From Gemmata massiliana (GTDB lineage: Bacteria > Planctomycetota > Planctomycetia > Gemmatales > Gemmataceae): a stretch of DNA of 64,000 bases. Positions within the stretch are counted from its first letter, which is position 1. Each line of letters begins with the position of its first letter. The notes under the pieces were generated by a model. That model did no database searches. It was not told the origin of the DNA and saw only the letters and a program-made list of their open reading frames with translations. The position numbers and the translations under genes were made by a program. Location: assembly GCA_000531095.1 (NCBI GenBank), contig HG799465.1:566740-630739 (forward strand). Reading direction: 5' to 3'. This document shows positions 36,326-45,842 of the stretch, piece by piece.

Positions 36326-36667
36326 ATGGAGGTACAACCGCGTACAACGGTTTCCCGGTCGGTGCTGGCGCGATACGTTAGCGTCGCGGTGGTTTTAACG
36401 TACCTCTTTGCGAGCTTCGTCACACTTCCGTCCGTGGCCCTCGGTACTGTTGCCGCTCCGAGCGAATCGGCCCCCTCCAGTGAGGAAAGCGGCCCCGAGC
36501 CAGAAATGGCCTCGACCGCCACGCGCGTCACGCACGCAGCGCCTCATGCGGCGGGGTCGCAAACTCATCGCAACGTCCGACTGTACGCGCACTGCGCGCT
36601 GACCCAATCGCTCCCCTCTTCCACCCACCCTGCCCTTCAATCTGCTCCGTTCTATCTTCGCTGTTAG
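36326..36667 (+). CDS. Possible small secreted protein
   Basis: The frame encodes 113 residues with a hydrophobic segment near 18-40 (YVSVAVVLTYLFASFVTL) that could be a signal peptide or anchor. An Ala/Ser/Pro/Glu-rich part and a His-containing end (THAAPHAAGSQTH, APFYLRC) follow. The last residues resemble the aromatic-Leu-Cys tail of the Cys/His-rich proteins at 4238 and 35696. It is divergent from the 35696 gene. Evidence is limited to the leader and the context, so it may not be a real gene. Confidence 0.45.
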   Translation: MEVQPRTTVSRSVLARYVSVAVVLTYLFASFVTLPSVALGTVAAPSESAPSSEESGPEPEMASTATRVTHAAPHAAGSQTHRNVRLYAHCALTQSLPSSTHPALQSAPFYLRC

Positions 36668-36747
36668 TCGGCCCCCTCATTCAGTCTCACCGTACCGGAA
36701 CAGCCGGCACGGGGTTCCACGGACCGAATCTCGAATGAGGATGAGCC

Positions 36748-38949
36748 ATGACCTGTTTCGCCGTCGGCGATCCGGCTAGCACCCACTGGGCGTGGACCGT
36801 CACCGGGTTGCTCGCCGTTCCCGCTCTGGTTGCACTAAACGGGTTCTTCGTTGCCGCCGAGTTCGCGCTCGTCGCGGTGCGCCGAACGCGCCTCGAAGAA
36901 CTGGTCAACCGAAACACGAGTGGGGCCAAAGCCGCGCTCGACGCGGTCACCCACCTGGACCGCACCATCGCCGCGACTCAACTCGGCATCACACTGGCCA
37001 GCATCGCGTTGGGGTGGGTCGGCGAGCCGGCCCTGGCCCGATTGATCGAACCGCTCACCGAAGCGATTCTGCCTAGCGCGTGGGCGGCGACTGCGGCACA
37101 CGCTGTCGCGTTCACCCTCGCCTTCGCCCTTATCACGTTCATGCACGTTGTCTTCGGGGAACTCATCCCCAAGACGCTCGCGCTTCAAACCCCCGATCAA
37201 ACTTCACTGTGGGTCGCGGCCCCGCTCAACGTGTTCGTCCGGCTGACTCGGCCGTTCGTCGCGCTGCTGAACGGCACCGGCAACCAGATCCTCCGATGGT
37301 GCGGCTCCGCGCCCGCCGGGTCCGAGAGCAACGTTCACTCGGTCGAAGAACTGGCGATGCTGATCGAGGAGACGCGCGAGTCGGGCGTGCTCTCGGCACA
37401 ACAGGCCGAGTTCGTGCGCAAGGTGTTCACCCTGTCGGGCCGAAAGGTGGGCGACTGCATGGTGCCGCGCGAGCGGATGGCGGCCCTGGACCTCAGTACC
37501 CCGCCGGACCGGATACTCGAAGCGGTTCGGTCCGGCGCCCACACGCGGATGCCGGTGTATGATGGCACGCTCGACAAAGTAGTCGGCGTGGTCAACACCA
37601 AGGATCTGTTTCACCTGTTCAGTTTGCGTGGGTTGGTGGTTCTGGAAGACGCGCTCTATCCGCCGCTGTACCTGGACCCCAACGACTGCGTGGCCGACGC
37701 GCTGGAACTGTTCCGCAAGGAACGGCGCCCACTGGCCGTGGTGCGGGACAAGACGGGTCAGGTTCTCGGCCTCATTACCGTAGAGGATGTGCTGGAACAG
37801 ATCGTCGGCCAGTTGGAAGACGAACACGACCGACCAACGCCCCGCTTGCGTCTCGGGCGCCGACCGATGCTGAGCCTCCCGCCGAAACGCGGGTCCACAC
37901 CCGGGGGTTCAAACCCCGGGCTAGAGAAGGCACGACCCAAAACACTCCGTGCCTTTGTGACCCCAAATGGGGTCACCGGGAATAGCCCGGGGTTTCAACG
38001 ACGCGCTAGAGAAGGCACGACCCAAAACACTCCGCGTTTGCAATTCGTTGACAGAGTCCGGCTACAGAAAACGCTCGGAACAAGGTCTCCCCCGTTCCGA
38101 GCGTGCGACATGGCCTCGCTTCGATCGTTTCTCGTAACCCGCTCTCCGAATCTCGTGTGGTTACACCGCGTGGGGATACTGGGCCAGCACCCGTTCGAGC
38201 CGGGCCGTCGGGCGAGTGGTCGCGCGGATCTTCAGCACCTGGTAAGTAACCCCCATCACGAACAGAGCGAGCAGGGCGAGCCGGACCGGGATCAGCGACG
38301 GGTCATTCGGCCCGGTTGCGAACGGCCGACCGGTCGGGAACCGCTTCAGCGTTTCGGTCGTGGTGAACACCATGAGCATCAGGAAGCTCATCGAAAGTGC
38401 GACGGCCTGCGTGTAACCGGCCCTGCGCCATGCCCCGCGAGTCGTCAGCGTTCCGATCGCGAGCAGCGCGAGTGTGAAGAGCCCGAACACCTGCCCCGGG
38501 GTGAACCCGAGCGTGAAGATGAACCCAAACCCGGACACGGTGCCCGCCAGCATGGTGCCGAGGTACCACTTACCGAGCCGGGTCTTCGGGTCGATCTTCC
38601 CGTACCGGGCGAACGACACGAGTCCGAACCCGATCGGCAGGATGCTCACGGCGGTGTGTGCGATGGTGAGGGCGGTCATGGCTGTCTCCGTTTCTTTAGT
38701 TTCAACTTGCAACTGAAGAGATCTACCGCGCCGCCAGTTGCACCTTGCAACCAAAATTCAGAAAACCTCGTCGCACCGAGAAAGGACCACAGAAGGTGCC
38801 TGTTCGGTAGCAAAAATGCGCGGCCGAATCGCCGAAAACAAAGCGGCAGATACCCTACAATGACGCCCGGAACTTCACGGGAGGCGGTATGGCACGGGCC
38901 GGGCAGACCCACGAGACGCGGACCGCGGAACAGGAGTTCAACCGGCTGA
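36748..38949 (+). CDS. CNNM/CBS-domain membrane protein with aberrant read-through tail
   Basis: Residues 1-365 are a hemolysin-like CNNM protein. Membrane helices lie at about 17-45, 72-92 and 110-140 with NGFFVAAEFALVAVRRTRLEEL and FGELIPKTLALQ, and a CBS pair spans about 225-355 (MVPRERMAALDL and GVVNTKDLFHLF, then EDVLEQIVGQLEDEHD). Relatives are linked to magnesium or cobalt export. The usual C-terminal CorC_HlyC domain is missing. From about residue 380 the frame runs through palindromic and direct repeats and then antisense to the gene at 38161-38679, giving a basic, non-family tail. The real protein probably ends near 37880-38000; the native stop may have been lost. Confidence 0.8.
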   Translation: MTCFAVGDPASTHWAWTVTGLLAVPALVALNGFFVAAEFALVAVRRTRLEELVNRNTSGAKAALDAVTHLDRTIAATQLGITLASIALGWVGEPALARLIEPLTEAILPSAWAATAAHAVAFTLAFALITFMHVVFGELIPKTLALQTPDQTSLWVAAPLNVFVRLTRPFVALLNGTGNQILRWCGSAPAGSESNVHSVEELAMLIEETRESGVLSAQQAEFVRKVFTLSGRKVGDCMVPRERMAALDLSTPPDRILEAVRSGAHTRMPVYDGTLDKVVGVVNTKDLFHLFSLRGLVVLEDALYPPLYLDPNDCVADALELFRKERRPLAVVRDKTGQVLGLITVEDVLEQIVGQLEDEHDRPTPRLRLGRRPMLSLPPKRGSTPGGSNPGLEKARPKTLRAFVTPNGVTGNSPGFQRRAREGTTQNTPRLQFVDRVRLQKTLGTRSPPFRACDMASLRSFLVTRSPNLVWLHRVGILGQHPFEPGRRASGRADLQHLVSNPHHEQSEQGEPDRDQRRVIRPGCERPTGREPLQRFGRGEHHEHQEAHRKCDGLRVTGPAPCPASRQRSDREQRECEEPEHLPRGEPEREDEPKPGHGARQHGAEVPLTEPGLRVDLPVPGERHESEPDRQDAHGGVCDGEGGHGCLRFFSFNLQLKRSTAPPVAPCNQNSENLVAPRKDHRRCLFGSKNARPNRRKQSGRYPTMTPGTSREAVWHGPGRPTRRGPRNRSSTG
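37892..38034. repeat. Palindromic repeat copy 2 and a 30-base direct repeat
   Basis: 37892-37920 is the inverted counterpart of 36236-36263. It is followed by two exact 30-base direct copies at 37920-37949 and 38005-38034 (core GCTAGAGAAGGCACGACCC), 85 bases apart. A further half palindrome with CCCGGGG lies between them. The CNNM gene frame runs through all of this. Confidence 0.8.
38161..38679 (-). CDS. Polytopic membrane protein
   Basis: The 172-residue protein starts at ATG 38679 with GGAG at six bases. It has about five hydrophobic helices: ALTIAHTAVSILPIGFGLVSF, YLGTMLAGTVSGFGFIFTL, FGLFTLALLAIGTL, TQAVALSMSFLMLMVFTTTETL and LALLALFVMGVTYQVL. The pattern resembles small DUF-type membrane proteins with heme- or quinone-like helical bundles, but no ligand residues are certain. 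The overlapping plus-strand frame is not credible as a gene here, because coding character and ribosome site favour this strand. Confidence 0.72.
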   Translation of the reverse strand: MTALTIAHTAVSILPIGFGLVSFARYGKIDPKTRLGKWYLGTMLAGTVSGFGFIFTLGFTPGQVFGLFTLALLAIGTLTTRGAWRRAGYTQAVALSMSFLMLMVFTTTETLKRFPTGRPFATGPNDPSLIPVRLALLALFVMGVTYQVLKIRATTRPTARLERVLAQYPHAV

Positions 38950-40741
38950 CGATCGACGGACTTCGGCCACTGGTCGCGCTCCTCGCGCCGAACCCGCCGA
39001 AGAAGAAGGGCGACCTCGTCGCCGTCCTGACGCGAGCGATGACCGACCCGGACCGTGTGCGTGCCCTCTATGACCAGCTCGACCGCATCACTCAACTCGC
39101 GGTCCGCGAAGCGACCCACGACCCGAACGGGCACTATTCGCGCACCCGATTCGTGGCCAAGTACGGCCGCGAGGTGGCCTGGCACGAACCCGCGCCGGAG
39201 CGCAAGTCGGGTTGGTACGACCAGCGCAGCGACCCGACCCACGCGGCCCTGTTCTTCCCCAACTACGACTACTTACCCACGAACGTGCGCGCGATCTTGC
39301 TCAAGTTCGTGCCGGCCCCGGACCCGTTCCAGATCCGAACGAGCACGGAACTCCCGGCGGAACGGGCACTCGTCTGGCCCAGTTGGTCCGAGAAGCCCTC
39401 AAACGAAACCGTTCCAATCCGCGTGCGCGAAACGGCCCGCGAAGCCGAGGCGGACCTGCCCGCCGTTCTCCGGTTGATCGACGCCGGCAAAATCCGCGTG
39501 ACCGACAAGAAACACGTCCCGACCGAGGCGACACGCAAAGCAATAACGGGCGTACTCGCCGGCGGAGATTTCTACACGGCCGAGGACGCAGACGAGCAGC
39601 GCGACGACCCGGCCCACGACGTGACCATCAAGGCGTTCGCGTGGCCGATGTTGGTCCAGGCCGCGGGGCTCGCGGAGAAGCGCGGAGACGCGCTGAAGCT
39701 CACCGCGGCCGGGCGCGACGCCCTAAACAAGCCGCCCGCCGACCTGCTGGACAAGGTCTGGGCCGCGTGGCAGAAAACGCACCTGATCGACGAGTTCGCG
39801 CGGATCGACGTCATCAAGGGTCAGGGGCGCGTCGATTTCACGTCGGTCGCCACCCGGCGCAAGGCCGTGCTCAACGTGCTGAAGGACTGTCCGTCGGGCG
39901 AGTGGGTCGCGATCGAGGACTTCTGGCGCCTCATGCGCGGCACCGGGCGCGGGTTCTCGCTCGTCGGGGAACGGGACGCCTGGGAACTCTACCTCTTCGA
40001 GCAGGAGTACGGCAGCCTCGGCTACGACGACACGCACACCTGGGAACAGCTTCAGGGGCGGTTCATTCTCGCGTTCCTGTTCGAGATCGCGGCCACCGTC
40101 GGGTTACTCGATGTGGCCTTCATCCCGCCCCAAGGCGCCCGGGACGATTTCCGGGGGCGGTGGGGTGCCGACGATCTGTCGTGCTTCAGCCGGTACGACG
40201 GGTTGTTGTTCTTTCGCATCAACCCGCTCGGCGCGTGGTGTTTGGGGCTTGTTGAGAAATACCAGCCCGTAGCCCCACAGAAAACAGACACGCTCCGTAT
40301 CCTGGCGAATCTGGACGTGGTCGCGACGCGCCCGCCCGCCGCGGCCGCGGACCGGCTGACGTTGGAGCGCTTCGCCGACGAAACCTCCCCCGCGGTCTGG
40401 AAACTGTCCGCGGCGAAGATCATGGGCCGTAATAACTTCGTACAGCATACATTATACGAAGTTATACGACGTTTGCAATTCGTTGACAGAGTCCGGCTAC
40501 AGAAGAGACGTTCCTGAGCGACCTTCACCAGAAGGCCGGGCAATTAAAAGACGGTGGACCGGCACGGTTGATCGAGTGCGCGACCGAACACGTCGCCGCG
40601 GAACTGGCGCACGATCGACAGTTGAAGGGGAAGTGTGTGCTGGCCGGGGACCGATTAATCGTGGTCCGGGAAGCCGATCTCGCGGCCGTGCGGAAGGCGA
40701 TTCGCAAGCTCGGGTACGTCTGGCCCCTCGCGGGCGAGTGA
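38889..40741 (+). CDS. Helicase-associated (XPB/Ssl2 N-terminal-like) protein, interrupted by linker artefact
   Basis: The frame from ATG 38889 breaks at a 77-base insert (40428-40504). Removing the insert joins KIMG to ETFLSDLHQKAG and the frame runs on to TGA at 40739-40741, giving 591 residues. The N-terminal part is helical (EQEFNRLTIDGLRPLVALLA). The C-terminal third (TLRILANLDVVATRPPAAAADRLTLERFADETSPAVWKLSAAKI in pieces) resembles the helicase-associated domain found with XPB/Ssl2-type proteins (PF13625-like). There are no ATPase motifs, so it may bind DNA or partner with a helicase. It is cytoplasmic. Confidence 0.78.
40428..40504. other. 454 paired-end linker plus 35-base mate tag left in the assembly
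   Basis: 40428-40469 equals the full 42-base Titanium paired-end linker (CGTAATAACTTCG... to ...TTATACGA) with one difference, C at 40443. It contains loxP. 40470-40504 is an exact 35-base copy of 38035-38069 in the same orientation. This is what a read across a circularised fragment spanning 38035-40427 would contain. Deleting all 77 bases restores the gene. Confidence 0.95.
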
Positions 40742-40783
40742 CCGTGCGGTGTCGCCCCGACACGCGATCCGGTTCCGGCGCGG

Positions 40784-41698
40784 CTATTCGTCCACGTCCC
40801 AAACGACGACCTTTCCCGTGTCGCTACCCATTGCGGTAACCGCGCCGTCGGCTCTGAACGCGACCGACCGCATCCATCCGATGTCCCAGGTCATGGTGCG
40901 CGCGATCTGCCCCGTCGCCGCCGCGTACAGTTTCACCGTTTTGTCGTTGCTCGTTGCCGCCAGGTGTGCCCCGGACGGGTGGTACGCGATGCCAGTAAAC
41001 TGTTTCTTCCCGTCGTTCGTAATCACGGTCACCGGTCCGCCACCGATCGGGTAGAGGCGAATCGTTTCGCGCGTCCGGCACGCGAGGGTCCGACCGTCCG
41101 GCGACAGTATCATTTGGTCCGGGGCGTCGGCAAACGGCTCCGTGCTCGCCGACATCTCTCCGGTCGCGGTCATTCGAGTGACGCCCCGGTATTCCCACTG
41201 ACGGGACGGCAGCAGCGTCCCTTCCAACAGCACGAAATGGTCCCCGGTCGGCAGGAAGAGCGGGGGCGAGTAAACGAGCGACGAAAAAAGCACTTCGCGG
41301 GTCGGTGCGCCGAGAGCGTTTGTTGCCCGAAGGGTTAACCGGGTTCCCTCGGTCGGCTTCGGCGATTCGACAATAACCAGGCGCGTCCCATCGGGCGACA
41401 CACCGAACCAGAGCGACGCCCACGCCGGAACCTCAACGGGCACACCCGCCCCGCTGACCAAGTCGAGCGCGCAGAGGCGATCGTTCCCGACGAACAAGGT
41501 GCGCCCGTCCGGAGCGAACGCGAGTCGCTTCGCGGACGGAACTGGTGGGTGAAGGATTTCGGCCTTTGCCCCGTTCGCGAACGTCCGCCAAAGGGATACC
41601 CCGGCGGCCCCAATCGGAGTAACCAGCGTGGCCCCGGTGGGGGCGAAGAGTAGCTCGTCGATCCGCACTTTTGGCGCACCGGCCCGCATCACCATCAT
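40784..41698 (-). CDS. WD40-like beta-propeller protein
   Basis: The 304-residue protein consists of WD40-type blades (AKRLAFAPDGRTLFVGND, DQMILSPDGRTLACRTRETIRLY, FTGIAYHPSGAHLAATSNDKTVKLY, MRSVAFRADGAVTAMGSDTGKVVVWD). The start at 41698 is chosen because the upstream 87 codons are not repeat-like and GAGG precedes it. No signal peptide is seen. WD40 propellers mediate protein contacts; such proteins are common in Gemmata-type genomes. The function is not known. Confidence 0.82.
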   Translation of the reverse strand: MMVMRAGAPKVRIDELLFAPTGATLVTPIGAAGVSLWRTFANGAKAEILHPPVPSAKRLAFAPDGRTLFVGNDRLCALDLVSGAGVPVEVPAWASLWFGVSPDGTRLVIVESPKPTEGTRLTLRATNALGAPTREVLFSSLVYSPPLFLPTGDHFVLLEGTLLPSRQWEYRGVTRMTATGEMSASTEPFADAPDQMILSPDGRTLACRTRETIRLYPIGGGPVTVITNDGKKQFTGIAYHPSGAHLAATSNDKTVKLYAAATGQIARTMTWDIGWMRSVAFRADGAVTAMGSDTGKVVVWDVDE

Positions 41699-41910
41699 GG
41701 CCCGCCCTCGTGTTTGGAGAGAGGGGGAGTGTAGCACACCGAGTTGCGGGTCGGGAACGCGGTTGCTCTTCGCCAAATCGGAGCCGAACGCATTCACACA
41801 GCAGCATGATGAACGTGCGCGTGACAGACGATTCTTCTCCTCAATTCCTACGCGCCGCGCTGTCGATACAACCCGAGCAGCCGTAATCCGTCTCGTTCGG
41901 GGGTGAGCAG

Positions 41911-43378
41911 ATGCGCAAGCGAATCGCGGCGGCGGGGTTGGGGGTACTTCTCGGCACAACCAGCGTCAGCGCGCAACCTGTTCCGCCGGCTACGTATCCG
42001 CCAGCGACCTACCCGCTGCCCGGCTCGACGCTTCCCGCACCGGCCGGTTTGCCCGCGTTCCCCGGATCTCCGACAGTCCCAAACACCCCGACAGCACCGG
42101 GATTACTGCCGCCACTGGCACCGAACAAGCTCCCGATTGGGGCGCCCTCACCGACGTTCCCGCCCGGCGCGCCCGGTAACTTCATGCCGAGCACGCCAAC
42201 AACGGCCCCGGGGACGTCCGTACTGCCAAAACCACCCGTGGCGGTGTCGCCCTCCGAACTTCCGCTGCCACAACAGGAACGGAAGATCGCGATGCGTGCG
42301 ACGGACGTGGCCGTCAAGCGCGTCGTGGGCGGGTGGGAGGTTTGGGCCGGGCAACACGTGCTGCGCAACACCGGCGACAACGAGACCGGCGCACGCGACG
42401 TGGCCCGCGTGATGCGCGAACTCCGGCCGACGGAATGGATCACCGTCGGCGCGACGAAACCGGTCGTCGAGTACGGCCTCACCAACGGGCGCCCGGCGGT
42501 CTCGGGCACGCCCCCTGTTGAGTCTAAAGACAGCAAAAATGGCAACTTCGGGAGCGTGGCAAACGCGAGCGGCACCACGCTTCAAATGGGCGCGACCGCG
42601 GCGCAGTTCGTTCAGCAGATCGACCTCCGCTCGACCCGCGTCGAGGCGATCCGCGGCGTGTGGTGCGTGCGCGACGAGAACAACATTCTGCTCAACTTCG
42701 GCACCGACAAGGGCGGCGCGGAACAGGCGAGCGCGGCCATTCAGAAGTACGGGTTCAACCGTATGGGCGTGGTCGGCACGCCACCAACCGGTCATGAGCT
42801 ACCTGTTCGTCTCGCTCGAACAGCCGAAGGCCGTGCCCGGCGGTCAACTGATGCTGAGCGCCCAAATCGACGCCCTCTCGCGGACCGGTATCCCGATCCC
42901 GGGCGTGGGCTTCACCGGCGAGATGGTGAAGCTCGATCCGAACAAGGTGGAAGCGCGAAAAGACGGCGCCGAGTGGGTGGTCGCGTTCGGCCCAGAAGTG
43001 CTGGGCCGCTTCGGGCCAACGGAGTGGTCCGCGCGCGAGGCCGCGCGCACGATCCGGGACGCGAAGTTCACCGAGTTCTGCAAGCTCAGCGGTTCGACCG
43101 GGGTGACGTTCTTCCTCACGAACGAGAAGGCGCCCACGCGCGCACCGTTCAACGCCCAGGGCCGCAATTTCGACCCCGCGGCCCTGAAGGTTCAGCAGAT
43201 CAACAACAAGTGGGCGGTCACGGACGCGGGTCGGCAAGTCTTTGAAGTGGCGAGCGCCCAAGAGGGCGAAACCATCGTCCGCGTGATGAAGGCTTACGGC
43301 TTCGATCAGACCGCGCACCTCTCCGCCGGCGGATCGAAGGGCGGGATCTCGTTCCTGGTGAAAAGCACCCGCCGCTAA
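41911..43378 (+). CDS. Secreted Pro-rich repeat protein with a one-base frameshift
   Basis: Frame 1 begins at ATG 41911 with a signal peptide (MRKRIAAAGLGVLLGTTSVSA) and a Pro/Thr-rich linker to about residue 120. It continues with repeats (KRVVGGWEVWAGQHVLRNTG, VEAIRGVWCVRDENNILLNFG) up to VVGTPP near 42780. The same repeat type then resumes in the next frame (VMSYLFVSLEQPKAVPGG, KDGAEWVVAFGPEVLGRFG, INNKWAVTDAGRQVFEVAS) and ends at 43378. One base too many near 42780-42795 explains the switch. The repeats are about 75 residues. A second start at ATG 42793 is possible, but the frameshift reading is better. Confidence 0.75.
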
Positions 43379-43573
43379 CCCACGAGAACGGTCGGTGCCA
43401 CGATGCACCGGCCGTTTGTCGTATCCGTGATTGCGGTAACCGCGCCGGTCGGCTACCTTGCTCGCATGTTCTCGGATCGGTTTAGCTCGCTGCTTTGCAG
43501 CAGGACGATGTTGCGTCGTCCGAGCGCTCCGCTTCGCACCCGTCTCGGGGAAGGCTGTTCCAGCACCGCTATC

Positions 43574-43656
43574 GGCCAGGGGCTGGCCAAGCATGCTGCG
43601 GTCTGGGCCAACCTCGCGAGTCGCGGTTCCGCAGCATGCTTGGCCAGCCCCTGGCC
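43574..43656. repeat. 28-bp perfect inverted repeat
   Basis: Arms 43574-43601 and 43629-43656 are exact reverse complements (28 bases each; they begin GGCCAGGGGCTGGCC, itself palindromic) with a 27-base spacer. It is a REP/MITE-like element without coding capacity. Confidence 0.85.
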
Positions 43657-43712
43657 GGCGGTGCCGTGAGCCTTCCGCGCCCCAGGTCGAGAAGTAAACA
43701 TCCGAGAACGAA

Positions 43713-43739
43713 CCGGGCCGCGGATCTTCCGCGGCCCGG
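43713..43739 (-). terminator. Hairpin after the 43745 gene
   Basis: An 11-bp perfect stem (CCGGGCCGCGG with CCGCGGCCCGG) and a 5-base loop lie five bases beyond the stop of the minus-strand gene. There is no long T-run. Confidence 0.55.
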
Positions 43740-43744
43740 TCGCT

Positions 43745-43999
43745 TTACCAGCCGAGCTTCGCGCGGAGCTGATCGAGCCCGCCCGTGAGTGCCGCGTCCG
43801 CGGTGGGGTACGTGACCGCGGGATCGTCGAGGCGCTTGCCGTTCAGGGTGCTGCTCACCGAGCACGCGAACTTCCCCACCGCGGGCCGCACTTCGAGTTT
43901 GTAAAGCGGTTGCGCTTCAAGTATTACGAACGTCGTTTCCGGGCGCACGCCCGGCTTCAGCGTCCCACTTCGAGCGGCCAACCAATCAGGCGCGTTCAT
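43745..43999 (-). CDS. Small protein of unknown function
   Basis: The 84-residue frame (MNAPDWLAARSG to LRAKLGW) has coding-like composition and a central VILEAQPLYKLEVRPAVGKFACSV split by short loops; it looks like one small alpha/beta domain. GGGGGA lies just upstream of ATG 43999. A longer frame reaches 44131 but its start region overlaps a repeat. No signal peptide or family is recognised. Confidence 0.6.
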   Translation of the reverse strand: MNAPDWLAARSGTLKPGVRPETTFVILEAQPLYKLEVRPAVGKFACSVSSTLNGKRLDDPAVTYPTADAALTGGLDQLRAKLGW

Positions 44000-44029
44000 T
44001 TCGTCCCCCATACAGATGTCGGTAGCCAC

Positions 44030-44150
44030 TGATGCACAGGGCTTCCGCCCAGTGCTACAAACGCCGCTCCGCGGCTTGAAAGGCGTTGAGGATTTTGGTC
44101 TTCGCCCCGGAGGGGCCGTCTGACGTAGCACAGGGCGGAGGCCCCGTGTG
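44030..44150. repeat. Inverted repeat around the 3' end of the MFS gene
   Basis: ACAGGGCTTCCGCCC near 44036 and CAGGGCGGAGGCCCCGTGT near 44130 are imperfect reverse complements, and CGCCGCTCCGCGGC lies between them. This resembles the intergenic repeat family frequent in Gemmata-type genomes. It separates the 43745 gene from the MFS gene. Confidence 0.45.
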
Positions 44151-45676
44151 TTATTCCGGCAACGGCTTGTCCTTCGTCTCGGGAAGGAACGGCAGTACGA
44201 ACAACCCGATCAAGAACACCGAGCACATTACGATACCGGCGTAGCGGAACGGGAGGGGTGTCGGGTAGCTGCCGAACACCGCCGGGCTGATGAGAAACGC
44301 GAGCAGCGCCGGCCCGAGAGCCGATATCAACCGGCCGACATTGTAGCAAAAGCTCGTACCGGTACTGCGCAACCGCGTGGGGAACAGTTCGGGGAAGTAG
44401 ATCGCGTACCCCCGAACAGCGAGAGCAAGCAGAACCCCATGACCGGAATCAACACATAGATGTGCCACTTCTCGTTGAGCGTGTAGAAGACAATCGCGGT
44501 ACTACTCGCGGCCAGGACCAACGCGACCGCGAACGCAGGCCGGCGCCCCACCCGGAAGCAGACGTAACTGAACGTCAGCATCCCGAAGAACGCACCGGCG
44601 TTCTGGAGCAGGGACGCGATCCCGGACCAGTACGCCTTCTCCCCGGCCACGTACCGCGTGGCGCTCTCCCCGGTCAGCCCCAGATCGACGGCTTCTTTCT
44701 TGAACGTGGCGTCGAAAACGTACTGAACGAGGTCGTAAGAGAAGAACCCGATCCCCCACAACCCGATCACCCCCGCGAGGGCCAGGATCAACCCGAGAAC
44801 CGCGTTCTTCCGCCATCGGGCGTCCCCGAGCAGTTCGCGGTAGCTCCCGGCTTTTTTCACACCGCCTGCCGCCATCGCGAGCTTCCACTTTTCCGGCTCC
44901 TTCAACCGCGCTTGGATCACGACTACGAGCAAGCCGGGAATGATGCCGACCAGGAACATCAGTCGCCACGGGGACATCGGAGAACCGAACAGCGTCTGAC
45001 CGACGAACTGGCCGTCCTGCGCGAGTTTCCCGAGGTACATCGAGATAAGGGCCGCGGAACAGTTCCCGAGCACGCTCGATGCCTGGAATAATCCGATCAC
45101 GAAGGGCCGGGCGTTGTTCGGCATCGTCTCGGCGAGAAGCGTGACCGACGCGGCGAAAACGCCCCCGACCCCCAATCCCGTCAGCAGACGGTATGCGTGG
45201 AAGTCCAAGACCTGTTTCGAGAGCGCACTCAGGCCCGTAAAGATGGCGTAGAGCAAGATCGTCGCCATCAAGGTCTTCACGCGCCCCCACCGGTCACCGA
45301 GAATCCCGAACCCGATGCCCCCGAGCGCCCACCCGAGGAGGAACACACTGGTGGCATCGCCCGCGGCCGAACCAATGTCCGCGTTCTGGAGTGACGCGAG
45401 CACCTGGTCCTCGGTCGGCGGTGATTTACCCTCCTTGGCGTACTGGTCGGTCAGTTTCTGCGTGTGTTCTGGTACGCGGGAGTCGTCCTTCGTCACTTTC
45501 GGCACCAGCTCCGTCATCGCGGGGCGCCGGGCGAGGGCGAACAACTGCTGGTCCATGCAGTCCATGTCCCATGCTAGGCAGCAAACGACGAACACGAACC
45601 ATTGGTAACGGGTCAAGTCTTTGAGACTGGCCCATCCGGTTCGCGGCGGGGACGGAACGGAAGAATCGACGGACAT
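44151..45676 (-). CDS. MFS transporter with a one-base frameshift
   Basis: The main frame from ATG 45676 gives about 420 residues of a major-facilitator transporter. It has a cytoplasmic start, an unusual insert near 60-100, MFS motif GDRWGRVKTLMATILL and AYRLLTGLGVGGVFAASVTLLAE, then helices to LIPVMGFCLLSLFGG. The end of the protein (YAIYFPELFPTRLRSTGTSFCYN to ETKDKPLPE) lies in the next frame down to 44151. The switch falls at a run of five C (44409-44413). One more G in the coding strand would give LFGGYAIYFPELFP and a continuous protein of about 508 residues. The substrate is unknown; the layout is like sialate or sugar-acid carriers. Confidence 0.85.
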
Positions 45677-45842
45677 TGGCAGCGCTCTTCTTGAAGCGAG
45701 TGAGTGGCGGGAACCCGAGAATCGGTCCAGGCGGCTCCGAAAACATTACCCGGCCGCCCGATCCGACGCCAGCATTTCCGCGAGTGCCGCAAAGTCGCTA
45801 TGATAGATTTTTCGCTTTCGCGAGAGCAGAGGTTCTAATCGG

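Larger units (their letters stand above)
43379..43744. other. Intergenic region with inverted repeats, no gene seen
   Basis: About 365 bases between the convergent secreted-protein genes. It holds the 28-bp inverted repeat at 43574-43656 and the hairpin at 43713-43739. No credible coding frame is present. Confidence 0.6.

Noticed and set aside
38680..38888. Possible small gene or RNA upstream of the helicase-associated gene
   Set aside because: Only short frames and a GTTGCA-type repeat are seen, with no motif.
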